From the NCBI RefSeq assembly GCF_009707325.1, contig NZ_CP046103.1, forward strand, positions 4,288,744 through 4,352,743: a DNA stretch of 64,000 nucleotides, given 5' to 3'. The translations under genes were made by a program, and so were the position numbers. The stretch is from Pseudomonas sp. IB20. GTDB taxonomy: Bacteria > Pseudomonadota > Gammaproteobacteria > Pseudomonadales > Pseudomonadaceae. Below the pieces are notes generated by a model that saw only the letters and a list, made by a program, of their open reading frames with translations, made no database searches and had not been told where the DNA came from. Of this stretch, positions 15,849 to 24,145 are shown piece after piece; position 1 is the first letter of the stretch; each line of letters starts with the position of its first letter.

Positions 15849-17186
15849 ATGCCAGAGCTGGAATCCCTGCAAGTCTTTCAAGCCCTTAACCGCTCGCCCA
15901 ACGCGCGCCTGGAAGCCTGCGCCGAGCTCGGTGACGGCTTGTCTGCGGCCTTGTGGAGCAACCATCACGATTCCCAGGACTATCAGGCGCCCACCCACCA
16001 CACCTTGTCCTGCTACATCGGCGGCGGCACCGGCACCTTTCGCCGCGACCAGCCGGGCACCAAGGGTGGCCCCGACAAGCTGTGCATCTTGCCGGCCGAG
16101 CACCAGTCAGCGTGGGTGATCAACGGTGAAATCCGACTGGCCCACGTGTATTTCAGCCCGGAGCAATTCGCCCTCGGCTGCGTCACCCTGCTCGACCGCG
16201 AACCGCGCGAACTGCAATTGCGCGAAAGCACCTTTCTAGAGGATGCGAGCCAGGCCCGGCGCTTTCACCAGTTGATCGCCCTCAACTGGCACGAGCCCGC
16301 CGAGCGCCTGCTGACCAGCAGCCTGGCCCACGAAATGCTCAGTCACACCTTGCTCAGCCAAGTCGGCGCGCGCGATGGGCTGCGCTTGAAAGGCGGGTTG
16401 GCCGCGCATCAGCGGCGGCTGTTGGTGGACTACATCGACCATCACCTGGAAGACCCGATCAGCCTCGGGCAACTGGCCGGCCTGTGCGCGCTGTCCGAAT
16501 ACCATTTTGCGCGGATGTTCCGCCAAAGCTTCGGCCTGCCGCCCCATCAATTCCTGCTGGCGCGACGCCTGACGCGCGCGCAAAGCCTGCTACGCAGCGG
16601 CGCCCTGCCCCTGGCCGACATCGCCTGGATGTGCGGTTTCTCCAGCGCCAGCCACTTCAGCCAACGCTTTCGCCAAGCCCTGGGCGACCCACCGCCGAGC
16701 TCTTCCTGTGGCGTGTACCTGCGCTACCCCATCAACCCCAATGTCTTGGCTTTCGCCACCGCCTGCGTACGCCGCTCCACCCCGAGCTTGCTATGGATAC
16801 GCCGCGCGTGGGTCTTGACGGTATGCAGCGAGATAAACAGCCGATCGGCGATTTCCAAGTTGGAGTTGCCAAGGGCGATCAACTGCAACACCTCCAACTC
16901 GCGCAGGCTCAGGGGATTTTCCGCCACGCCGCTGGGCGACGCCTGCGTCTCCAGGCCCAGCTCACTCAATAGCCCCGGCGAGCGCAACCGAAGCTCACGA
17001 ATCGCCTGCTGCACCTGGCAACGCGCGGCCAACGCCAAGCCGGCTTGCAGCGCACGACGGGCCAATGCCGAGTCGCCGAGTTGCCAAGCCACCTCGCCGA
17101 GCACCAGCTGCAATTCGGTTTCCAGGCAAAGCATGCCGCGTTGCCGGGTGGTTTCAAGCAAGGCCGTCAGCCGCGCGATGGGTTGA
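15849..17186 (+). CDS. AraC-family regulator with aberrant antisense C-terminal extension
   Basis: Residues 1-280 form a normal AraC regulator: a cupin-like sensing domain and two helix-turn-helix motifs (ISLGQLAGLCALSEYHFARMFRQSFG and LADIAWMCGFSSASHFSQRFRQALG). Family members end within about 15 residues of that point. Here there is no stop. The frame continues from about 16690 for another 165 codons, running antisense through the last 460 bp of the convergent LuxR gene, to a TGA at 17184. The tail is Ser/Arg/Cys-rich and looks non-biological. The original stop was probably lost by a deletion or frameshift near 16690. It may control the divergent EamA transporter. Confidence 0.75.
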   Translation: MPELESLQVFQALNRSPNARLEACAELGDGLSAALWSNHHDSQDYQAPTHHTLSCYIGGGTGTFRRDQPGTKGGPDKLCILPAEHQSAWVINGEIRLAHVYFSPEQFALGCVTLLDREPRELQLRESTFLEDASQARRFHQLIALNWHEPAERLLTSSLAHEMLSHTLLSQVGARDGLRLKGGLAAHQRRLLVDYIDHHLEDPISLGQLAGLCALSEYHFARMFRQSFGLPPHQFLLARRLTRAQSLLRSGALPLADIAWMCGFSSASHFSQRFRQALGDPPPSSSCGVYLRYPINPNVLAFATACVRRSTPSLLWIRRAWVLTVCSEINSRSAISKLELPRAINCNTSNSRRLRGFSATPLGDACVSRPSSLNSPGERNRSSRIACCTWQRAANAKPACSARRANAESPSCQATSPSTSCNSVSRQSMPRCRVVSSKAVSRAMG

Positions 17187-19219
17187 TCGGCACAACCCAG
17201 CTTCACCTCGGCCAACACCAGCAAATATTCCAGGCGTGGGATCAGCTCCAGCGTGGCCGGCGGCGCCTGCTTGGCACACGGCCCACGAAAATGGCGCAGC
17301 ACCCGGCGCATCGCTTCCAGCGTCAAGTCGGCGCGACCTTGTTGCAACCAGAAGTGCCCACTGACCAGCAGCAACACCGCGCGGTACACCGTGTCCGGCA
17401 CGTGGCGTTGCTGCATCAGGCGCTCAGCTTCGCGCAATTGAATGAAGGCCTGGGCGTAATCGCCACGGTTCGCCGCCAACAGCGCCAGGCCGAGAAAGCC
17501 GTACAGCACGCGCTTGTCCTGACTGTGCAGGCACATCGTCAATCCGCCCTCGAAACACTCGGCCGCCAGCGCATCCTGACCTTGGCGCAGCGCCAAATGC
17601 CCGCGCCGCAACGCGATGCGCCCCACCAATGGCCCAGCCTTGAGCCGCTGCCCCACCAGCATCGCCTGTACCGTTTCCAGCAGGCTTTGCGCCCGATACG
17701 GCGCGCCGCGTTGCTCCAGCAGTTGGGCGTGATCCAGCTCCAGCAAAGCCTCCAACACCAACGAACCATGGGCGCGGGCCAGGCACAGGGCTTCGCGGTT
17801 CAGCGCTTGGCCCACGTCCAGTTCACCGCGCAACAAGGCTTGTTGGGTCAGGCCCGAGAGGCACATCAGGCGCGACGTCCAGGCGCTGTCGGGCAAGGCT
17901 TGCAACGCCTCCAGGAAATGCGCGCGGGACCGCTCGGCATCACCGCTCAAATGCAACAGCCAGCCCCATTGCGCCTGCCAGCGCGCCAACAGATAACGCT
18001 GTTGCGCCGCCGTCGGCTGCGGCGCAAACCGGGCAAGCTGATCGATACACACCGCGGCTTGATCGAAGCGCCCGGCAAACAGCAATGCCGCTGTGACCAA
18101 ACCGACCAGTTGCGCCGAGCCGAGCATCAATTCATCGCCATGCTGCTCGTGCAGACGCAACAACAGCACGGCGTTCTGCTGACGGAACAGGTCCTCAAAA
18201 CTGAAGTGCTGCAACAGGCTCACCGCCACTTCGTAGGCTTCGGCCAGCAGCGCCTGCTCGAAGGCAGCCTGCCAGTCCTGCTCGGTGGTGAACCATTGGC
18301 AGGCGCGCCGATGCCAAGAACGCTTGGCCGGCCAGGGCTCATCACGGATTAACTGAGCCAGGGGCGGGAACACCTGCAGCCAATCGGTGGCGTCCTCCCA
18401 CGGTTGGATAAACGCACCGAGCGCCTGCAAATCGCGCAGGTACTGATCGCCGTCGCCAGAGCCAAACAGGTGCTCACACACGCTCGAATTGAAACGCGGC
18501 AAATGCGCCAACACGCGCCAGGCCTCGGCCAGTTCGGCGGGCAAGCTGCTGAAGAGTTCGTGTTGCAGGTAGTCGAGCAGGGTCTTGTCCGGGTGACCGT
18601 CACCGAGCAAGGCGATACGTACACCCGCGCACCAGCCGCCGCTGAACTGCATCACGTTGTCGACGGTTTGCCCTGGGCCGAGCAGCTGCTGGATTTCCGC
18701 AGGGCTGAACATCAACTCACTGCACTCCAACAACTCATCATCAAGCAGCAGGCGTGGCCAGTTGCACAGTGGGCGCCGTCGCGCGCCCAGCCACCAGGTC
18801 AGTGCCGGGCTGGCGGCGGTGAGCAAGCGGTCGAGCAAAGCGTCCAGCTCGGGGGCGGGCTGGCGACAGAAATCATCAAGGAATATCCACGCGGTGTTTT
18901 GCCAGCGGCTGAGGTCGAGCAGCAAACTGGCTTCATCGATAAACGACAAACCAAGGTTTTGTGCCAGCCGTGCACAGAAAGCCTCGGCGCTGAGCACGGC
19001 GCCATTGAGCGCCAGCCAATACACCTGACACCCCACCGGCGCCTGCAACGCGCACTCGGCGAGCAACGTACTCTTGCCACTGCCGCCCGGCGCGCAGAGC
19101 AGTTTCACCCTGACCTGCGCTGCGAGCAAAGGCTCGGCCAGACGCGGGCGCAACTGATGGTGGGCGGACAGCCGTGGCATGAATCCAGGACGGTCCAGGC
19201 AGCGTGTCATGGCGGTCAT
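16724..19219 (-). CDS. MalT/AcoK-type LuxR-family ATP-dependent activator
   Basis: An 831-residue regulator of the LAL/MalT class. It has an N-terminal P-loop (CAPGGSGKSTLL, about 43-54), a Walker B-like WIFLDDF, a long helical-repeat region (about 330-740), and a C-terminal LuxR helix-turn-helix (LSLRELEVLQLIALGNSNLEIADRLFISLHTVKTHARRIHSKL). I chose the ATG at 19219 because GCAGGA precedes it; an ATG ten codons upstream has no such site. Its 3' end is overlapped by the read-through AraC frame. It sits next to DUF1329/DUF1302 genes, and in pseudomonads such regulators often control this type of gene set, so it is the likely activator. Confidence 0.88.
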   Translation of the reverse strand: MTAMTRCLDRPGFMPRLSAHHQLRPRLAEPLLAAQVRVKLLCAPGGSGKSTLLAECALQAPVGCQVYWLALNGAVLSAEAFCARLAQNLGLSFIDEASLLLDLSRWQNTAWIFLDDFCRQPAPELDALLDRLLTAASPALTWWLGARRRPLCNWPRLLLDDELLECSELMFSPAEIQQLLGPGQTVDNVMQFSGGWCAGVRIALLGDGHPDKTLLDYLQHELFSSLPAELAEAWRVLAHLPRFNSSVCEHLFGSGDGDQYLRDLQALGAFIQPWEDATDWLQVFPPLAQLIRDEPWPAKRSWHRRACQWFTTEQDWQAAFEQALLAEAYEVAVSLLQHFSFEDLFRQQNAVLLLRLHEQHGDELMLGSAQLVGLVTAALLFAGRFDQAAVCIDQLARFAPQPTAAQQRYLLARWQAQWGWLLHLSGDAERSRAHFLEALQALPDSAWTSRLMCLSGLTQQALLRGELDVGQALNREALCLARAHGSLVLEALLELDHAQLLEQRGAPYRAQSLLETVQAMLVGQRLKAGPLVGRIALRRGHLALRQGQDALAAECFEGGLTMCLHSQDKRVLYGFLGLALLAANRGDYAQAFIQLREAERLMQQRHVPDTVYRAVLLLVSGHFWLQQGRADLTLEAMRRVLRHFRGPCAKQAPPATLELIPRLEYLLVLAEVKLGCADQPIARLTALLETTRQRGMLCLETELQLVLGEVAWQLGDSALARRALQAGLALAARCQVQQAIRELRLRSPGLLSELGLETQASPSGVAENPLSLRELEVLQLIALGNSNLEIADRLFISLHTVKTHARRIHSKLGVERRTQAVAKAKTLGLMG

Positions 19220-19320
19220 TGCTGCATCCTGCTTTTTATTGTTATGCAACCTGGCGCCTACCCTAGTCCTGTGGTCGGCGGTTGTTGAAGAAGTATTCAG
19301 CGGGGTGATTAGTCGGCATA

Positions 19321-19360
19321 AAAAAGCCGGGATTCCACCCCACCATAAAGTGGAACCCGG
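19321..19360 (-). terminator. Terminator of the DUF1302-DUF1329 operon
   Basis: On the minus strand CCGGGTTCCAC and GTGGAATCCCGG arms are followed by six T. It lies about 105 bp past the DUF1329 stop. Confidence 0.75.
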
Positions 19361-19452
19361 TCAATGTGGGAGCTGGCTTGCCTGCTCCCACAGGTGGATT
19401 GCAAAACGGTCAATGTGGGAGCTGGCTTGCCTGCTCCCACAGGTGGATTGCA
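19358..19452. repeat. Tandem 46-bp direct repeat carrying REP core
   Basis: Copies at 19358-19403 and 19407-19452 are identical and separated by AAA. Each contains a compact REP palindrome (GTGGGAGC...GCTCCCAC). Confidence 0.9.
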
Positions 19453-19465
19453 TTTCAATTGAAGA

Positions 19466-20824
19466 TCAGCGCACGCCCGCAGACCTCAACGCCGCCGGTG
19501 TGTAGTCCGCCGCCTTAGCCGCAAAGCCGAACACAAAGCTGCTCTTCTCCTCGTTCTTCATCCCCAGCGCGATGTAGCGCCCGGCAATGATGTCGTACAG
19601 CGTTTCCACGGTATAAGCCGGCACCTGATGGTCGTAGTAAAACTGCGCGTGGCCTTCGGCGACACGCCACAGCTGACCACGGCCGTCATAGTGATCAACC
19701 AGCGCGACCTGCCAGCTGTCTTCGTCGATGTACATGTGGCGCTTGGCGTAGATGTGCCGCTCACTCGGCTTGACGGTGCCGACCACTTCCCACACCCGGT
19801 GCAACTCATAGCGGGTCAGGTCCTGGTTGATATGCCCGGCCTTGATGATGTCGTCGTACTTGAGGGTCGGCGAATCGAGCTTGTAGCTGTTGTAGGGGAT
19901 GTACATCTCTTTTTTGCCGACCAGCTTCCAGTCGTAGCGGTCGGGGGCGCCAGAGAACATGTCGAAGTTGTCGGTGGTGCGCAGGCCGTCGGAGGCAGTG
20001 CCCGGGCCGTCATAGGACACTTGCGGCGCGCGGCGCACGCGGCGTTGGCCGGCGTTGTAGATCCAGGCCAGGCGGGGCTCCTTCACCTGGTCGAGGGTCT
20101 CGTGCACCAGCAGCACATTGCCCGCCAGACGTGCCGGCGCAGTGACCGATTGTTTGAAGAAACTCAGCACGTTGGCGGCCTTGGTCGGGTCGATATCCGG
20201 GATGGCCTGCGGCACCGCCACTTCTTCTTCGAAGCGGATCGGCGTGTAGCTGCCGTTCGTTTGCGGGGTGGCCTGGGTGATGATGCGCTTGAGGTTGCCG
20301 CCGTGGTAGCGGGTGATGTGGTTCCACAGCACCTCCACGCCATTCTTCGGAATCGGGAACGCGTAGTAGCGGTTGCCGGTGAAGTTTTCCAGGCCGTTGC
20401 CGTCGTTGATCGCGTGCACGTTGAGCGCGCTGCGCTTGATCGACTCGTAGATATCCGGCGGCAGGTTGACGGTGCGGTGGGTCGGGTACACCGGGATCTT
20501 GTAGGTCTCGGGGTAGCGTTTGAACATCGCCACCTGGCCGTCGGAGAGCTTGTCTTTGTACTTGTCGACGGTCGCAGCGGTGATCACGAACACGGGTTTT
20601 TCATTGGCAAACGGGTCGGCGAGGAAGCCCTTGCTGTCCACCGCACCGGCGTTTTTGGGGATGCCGCCGGTCCAGGCCGGAATCGAGCCGTCGGCGTTGC
20701 CGGCTTTTTCAGCGCCGACCGGCGTGAGGCTGGTACCGAGCTTGGCGGCTTCCTCGGGCGACACCGCCGCCATCACGTGGGCAGCCAGCAGACTCAAGGC
20801 CATCACTGCAAATATCTTACGCAT
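19466..20824 (-). CDS. DUF1329 exported protein
   Basis: A 452-residue protein with a Sec signal peptide (MRKIFAVMALSLLAAHVMA) and a DUF1329 body, a LolA/LolB-like beta fold predicted for the outer periplasm. Family traits visible are the early KLGTSLTPVGAEKAGN segment and the W-x-V-A-L-V-D-x-Y-D-G-R-G strand near residue 370. It lies 26 bp downstream of the DUF1302 gene on the same strand, with a terminator after it, so the two form an operon. These proteins are linked with handling of hydrophobic compounds in the envelope; no reaction is established. Confidence 0.88.
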   Translation of the reverse strand: MRKIFAVMALSLLAAHVMAAVSPEEAAKLGTSLTPVGAEKAGNADGSIPAWTGGIPKNAGAVDSKGFLADPFANEKPVFVITAATVDKYKDKLSDGQVAMFKRYPETYKIPVYPTHRTVNLPPDIYESIKRSALNVHAINDGNGLENFTGNRYYAFPIPKNGVEVLWNHITRYHGGNLKRIITQATPQTNGSYTPIRFEEEVAVPQAIPDIDPTKAANVLSFFKQSVTAPARLAGNVLLVHETLDQVKEPRLAWIYNAGQRRVRRAPQVSYDGPGTASDGLRTTDNFDMFSGAPDRYDWKLVGKKEMYIPYNSYKLDSPTLKYDDIIKAGHINQDLTRYELHRVWEVVGTVKPSERHIYAKRHMYIDEDSWQVALVDHYDGRGQLWRVAEGHAQFYYDHQVPAYTVETLYDIIAGRYIALGMKNEEKSSFVFGFAAKAADYTPAALRSAGVR

Positions 20825-20850
20825 AGGTTCTTGTCCTTCCTTAAACCAGA

Positions 20851-22641
20851 TCAGAAGTTCACGCCGAAGCTAAGGGCGATAAAGTCGCGGTCGGTGAGGG
20901 TGTTGTAGTCGCCGCCGAAAAAGTCGGTGTAGCTCAGGCTGGCGGTGTAGGTGTTGCGGTAGTCCGCATCCACGCCGACGCTGATCGCCTTGGCGCCTTC
21001 GTTGAAGATCCCGTTGGGGCCATAGCCGCTGACGTCATGAGACCAGGACAGGTTGGGCTTGAGGTTCACCCCGGCAAACGCGTTGTTGTAGTCCAAGATG
21101 GCGCGGGCGCGATAACCCCAGGAGTTGGCGGTGACGAAACCGTCGGTATCGCCTTGGAAACCGTAGGCGCCGAACACCGAGTCGCGGCCGTAGCGCAGCT
21201 TGGTTTTGGCTTCCAGCCCGCCGACGTGCACATAGGCCGCCTCGCCCACCAGGGTCAGGCGTTCGGCGCCCAGCACCTGGTCGAAGAACTGGGTCATGGT
21301 GCTTTGGATCTGGGTGATTTCCTTGCGTCGATAACCGACGTTGTCCGAGCCGAACGAACTGCGGATCGGCGAGGCGGTATTGCCGGCAATCGGGTTGACC
21401 AAGGCCAGGGTCAGGTCAGTGGTGTTGAGTTGCACCGGTGCGTTCGGGCGGTAGCTGATCTCACCGGTCCAGGCCGTGCCGGTGGGCAAGGTGGTGGAGA
21501 AGCTGGCGCCGTACAGGCGAATGTCTTCGGGGTAATCGAGGTAGTACTGGCCACGGCCGAGCATGGTGCTTTGCGCCAGGCCCGCGCCGCTGCCGGGCGC
21601 GATCGCATTGGCGGCGGCCGCAATACGCCCGATGGTCGCCAGGTTGGTGTTGGCGGTCAGCGTGCCCACGGTGGGTGTGCGGCTGTGGTAGTTCATGAAG
21701 TACAGGCCGTACTCGGTGTCATCGCCAAGCCAGCGCAAGGCCGCGCCGAACTGGCCGCCATCACGGGCTTCGCGGTCCTTGGCGCGCTGTACCACCACGC
21801 CTTCGCGCGTAACCTGAAAGCCCTGGCCGAACGCTGCGGCCACGGGCTGCAACGGCGCAATCGCCGGGCTGCCGACGGTGTAGTTGCTGTTGCAGCCGTG
21901 GGCCACTACGTCGTTGCCGAAAAAGGTGCCGCAGTTATCCACTACGGTGTTTTCCCAGTTCAGTTGGTAGAAACCTTCCACCGACAATTGGTTGGTCAGG
22001 CTCTGGGAGGCGAACAGCATGTTCACCGGAATCAGGCCTTCCTTGATCTCCGCGCCAGGGCGGCGGAAGGCCGACACGTCGATAGGGTTGATGCTGTTGA
22101 TCGAGTTACCGATAAACGTACTCTCACCCCAGCTCACTACCTGCTTGCCGACGCGCACGTTACCGGGCAGGTCGCCGATGGAATAGTTGTGATAGACGAA
22201 GGCATCCAGCAACTCATAGCCGGAAGAGCGCGCGCCTTCGTCGCGGTGGTTGTTGCTGATCTGTTTGAACTCGCGGTCTTCGTCCTGCAGTTCGAAGTCG
22301 TACCAGTATTTGCCGCGCACAAACACGCCGCTGTCGCCGTACTTGAGCTCCAGGTCGTGAATGCCCTTGAAGATCTTGGAAAAGGTCTCGCCCTTCTTGA
22401 AGTTCAGTCGCCCGTCATCCCCGGTAGAAGCCTGCCCCGTGCCGCCATTGGGAACGCCCACCAGTTTTTTGTCGGCATCGCGCATGCCCCAGCTAGCGCC
22501 GACCGACAGCGAAGAATCGAATTGCCCTTCGATCTCGCCAATGTTGAACGAAACCGCCTGTGCCTGGGCGCAGCAGCCCAGTGCAACCGCCGCAGCGAGC
22601 GCCTGTGGCGTGAAGATGGCGCGCATTGTTGTTTTTGTCAT
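20851..22641 (-). CDS. DUF1302 outer-membrane beta-barrel protein
   Basis: A 596-residue exported protein. The signal peptide (MTKTTMRAIFTPQALAAAVALGCCAQAQA) is followed by alternating amphipathic strands and a C-terminal aromatic (SFGVNF) typical of outer-membrane barrels. Family blocks include the QVVSWGESTFIGNSINSINPIDVSAFRRPG region. The ATG at 22641 is chosen because GGAAG precedes it and a signal peptide follows; the open frame extends 69 codons upstream without one. It is co-directional with DUF1329 and likely controlled by the nearby MalT-type regulator. A role in uptake or export of hydrophobic substrates is inferred from family context. Confidence 0.87.
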   Translation of the reverse strand: MTKTTMRAIFTPQALAAAVALGCCAQAQAVSFNIGEIEGQFDSSLSVGASWGMRDADKKLVGVPNGGTGQASTGDDGRLNFKKGETFSKIFKGIHDLELKYGDSGVFVRGKYWYDFELQDEDREFKQISNNHRDEGARSSGYELLDAFVYHNYSIGDLPGNVRVGKQVVSWGESTFIGNSINSINPIDVSAFRRPGAEIKEGLIPVNMLFASQSLTNQLSVEGFYQLNWENTVVDNCGTFFGNDVVAHGCNSNYTVGSPAIAPLQPVAAAFGQGFQVTREGVVVQRAKDREARDGGQFGAALRWLGDDTEYGLYFMNYHSRTPTVGTLTANTNLATIGRIAAAANAIAPGSGAGLAQSTMLGRGQYYLDYPEDIRLYGASFSTTLPTGTAWTGEISYRPNAPVQLNTTDLTLALVNPIAGNTASPIRSSFGSDNVGYRRKEITQIQSTMTQFFDQVLGAERLTLVGEAAYVHVGGLEAKTKLRYGRDSVFGAYGFQGDTDGFVTANSWGYRARAILDYNNAFAGVNLKPNLSWSHDVSGYGPNGIFNEGAKAISVGVDADYRNTYTASLSYTDFFGGDYNTLTDRDFIALSFGVNF

Positions 22642-22899
22642 GCGTCTTCCCCGGTGAGTGACAGAAGGCCCCACCCTACTGCCGCCCGTCAGGAGCGATA
22701 AGCGCACCAAAGGGGTATTCGTGTTGTCGCTCAAAAGGATTAACAGGCGCTCAGGCCGGGGTTTGGGCAGGGCCATGGATGCGGTAGATGACGCGCTATC
22801 AGAAAGATAAATAGGCCAAAGAGCGTTCCCACGCTCTGTGCGGGACAATCTTCTGATGGAATCATTTTGTTACATACGACTATTCTTAACGCACTTTCA

Positions 22900-23052
22900 G
22901 GGCAAATGGCCCGCTTGCTCAACAGTAAGAAAAGTCTGATTCCCATAGATTGGCCCGCTGTATCAATCTATTACCGCTGTTCACCGACGTTGATTTATCG
23001 CTCCTTGATCCAACGTCTTACTTCGGCCGCTGCCTTTGCAGCGGCCTTTTTT
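22900..23052 (+). ncRNA. Candidate small RNA ending in a strong terminator
   Basis: There is no coding sequence, but the end is RNA-like. A stem-loop with GACGTTG (22986-22992) and CAACGTC (23011-23017) arms is followed, after a short unpaired stretch, by a terminator hairpin (GGCCGCTGC 23025-23033, GCAGCGGCC 23038-23046) and six T. No plus-strand gene lies upstream for this terminator to serve; the nearest genes on both sides are on the minus strand. The 5' end given is an estimate. No known Pseudomonas small RNA was recognised. Confidence 0.35.
23025..23052 (+). terminator. Orphan plus-strand Rho-independent terminator
   Basis: Nine-base GC-rich arms (GGCCGCTGC/GCAGCGGCC), four-base loop and six T. 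It is the basis for the small-RNA call just upstream. Confidence 0.8.
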
Positions 23053-23060
23053 ATGCCCGC

Positions 23061-23087
23061 AATAAAACGGGGCGCCCTCAGCGCCCC
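23061..23087 (-). terminator. Terminator of the SDR gene
   Basis: GGGGCGC and GCGCCCC arms around five bases, with GTTTTATT after it on the minus strand. It lies about 30 bp past the SDR stop. Confidence 0.65.
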
Positions 23088-23115
23088 GGAGTATTCAATA
23101 GTGTTCAAGCAACGA

Positions 23116-24027
23116 TCAGAGGCTGAACTTCTGCAAGTTGGCCATCATCTCCTTCAATGCTTCGATGTTGTCCTTGGGGTGAGCGGCGCCTTCAAAGTCG
23201 CAAATCTGCGCCCAATGCGCCGCCACATCGTCCGGTGAAAAACCCGCTTCAGGGTCAAAACCCACACCCAGGCTGCGCTCCCAGCGGGTCTTGCCGATCC
23301 AGCCGCCGCCCACTTCAAACAGCCCCGAGGTTTCCTGGCACGCCTCGCTGCCCAGGTACACCACCAACGGGCTGACCAGCTCCGGCTTGAGCCGCTCGAA
23401 TACTTGCGGCGGGATCAGGCCTTCGGTCATGCGCGTACCACCGGTGGGGGCGATAGCGTTGACCAGAATGTTGTTCTTGCGCCCTTCCAGCGCCAGGGTG
23501 CGGGTCAGGCCATACAGGCCAAGCTTGGCCATGCCGTAGTTGGATTGGCCGAAGTTACCGTAGATGCCCGAGGTGGACGCGGTGAAGATAACGCGGCCAT
23601 AACCTTGCTCACGCAAATGCGGCCACGCGGCGCGGGTGACTTTGTAGGCGCCTTCGACATGCACCCGATAAACCAAGTCCCAGTCGCTGTCGTCCATTTT
23701 GTGGAAGGTCTTGTCGCGCAGGATGCCGGCGTTGTTGACCACCACGTCGATGCGGCCGAAGACATCCAGCGCGTTCTGCACGATTTTGTCACCGTCAGTG
23801 ACGGAGTCATGGTTGGCCTCGGCAATGCCACCGGCCTCGCGGATCTCGGCGACCACCCGGTCGGCGGCCGAGGCATTGGCGCCTTCACCCTGGGTCGAAC
23901 CGCCGAGGTCGTTGACCAGCACTTTGGCCCCATGCTTGGCGAACAGCAGCGCATGCGCCCGGCCCAACCCGCCGCCGGCACCGGTGACGATCACGACCTT
24001 ATCCTGGAACTGCACTGACTCACTCAT
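23116..24027 (-). CDS. SDR oxidoreductase, 3-hydroxyacyl-CoA dehydrogenase (MFE-2) type
   Basis: A 303-residue short-chain dehydrogenase. The cofactor motif TGAGGGLGRAH is at about 14-24 with a downstream aspartate (VNDLGG) that favours NAD. NNAG is at about 98, and the catalytic Ser-Tyr-Lys triad is in TASTSGIYGNFGQSNYGMAK. The length, the NDLGGSTQGEG segment and the extended C-terminus match the dehydrogenase part of peroxisomal multifunctional enzyme 2 rather than FabG. It would oxidise a 3-hydroxyacyl-CoA or a related hydroxy compound. The ATG at 24027 replaces an upstream in-frame start with no family support. A hydrolase gene precedes it. Confidence 0.87.
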   Translation of the reverse strand: MSESVQFQDKVVIVTGAGGGLGRAHALLFAKHGAKVLVNDLGGSTQGEGANASAADRVVAEIREAGGIAEANHDSVTDGDKIVQNALDVFGRIDVVVNNAGILRDKTFHKMDDSDWDLVYRVHVEGAYKVTRAAWPHLREQGYGRVIFTASTSGIYGNFGQSNYGMAKLGLYGLTRTLALEGRKNNILVNAIAPTGGTRMTEGLIPPQVFERLKPELVSPLVVYLGSEACQETSGLFEVGGGWIGKTRWERSLGVGFDPEAGFSPDDVAAHWAQICDFEGAAHPKDNIEALKEMMANLQKFSL

Positions 24028-24145
24028 ACCGAACTCCGCTGGCGACAATGGGAATGGGTTGAGTGTCAGGCACACGGGCGCGGGTCACAATAAAGTCAGC
24101 CGAGGCTGAATGGTGCTCGATAAGGCAGCGGGATGATTGCTTGGG

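Larger units (their letters stand above)
22642..23115. other. Intergenic region upstream of the DUF1302 operon
   Basis: 474 bp without a supported protein gene. It holds the likely promoter of the DUF1302 operon on the minus strand, a short GTTCCCACGCTCTGTGCGGGA palindrome at about 22827, a candidate plus-strand small RNA ending at 23052, and the terminator of the SDR gene at 23061-23087. Confidence 0.5.

Noticed and set aside
16484..16972. Plus-strand frame over the AraC/LuxR junction
   Set aside because: It is a shifted frame across the AraC end and antisense LuxR, with no independent start signal.
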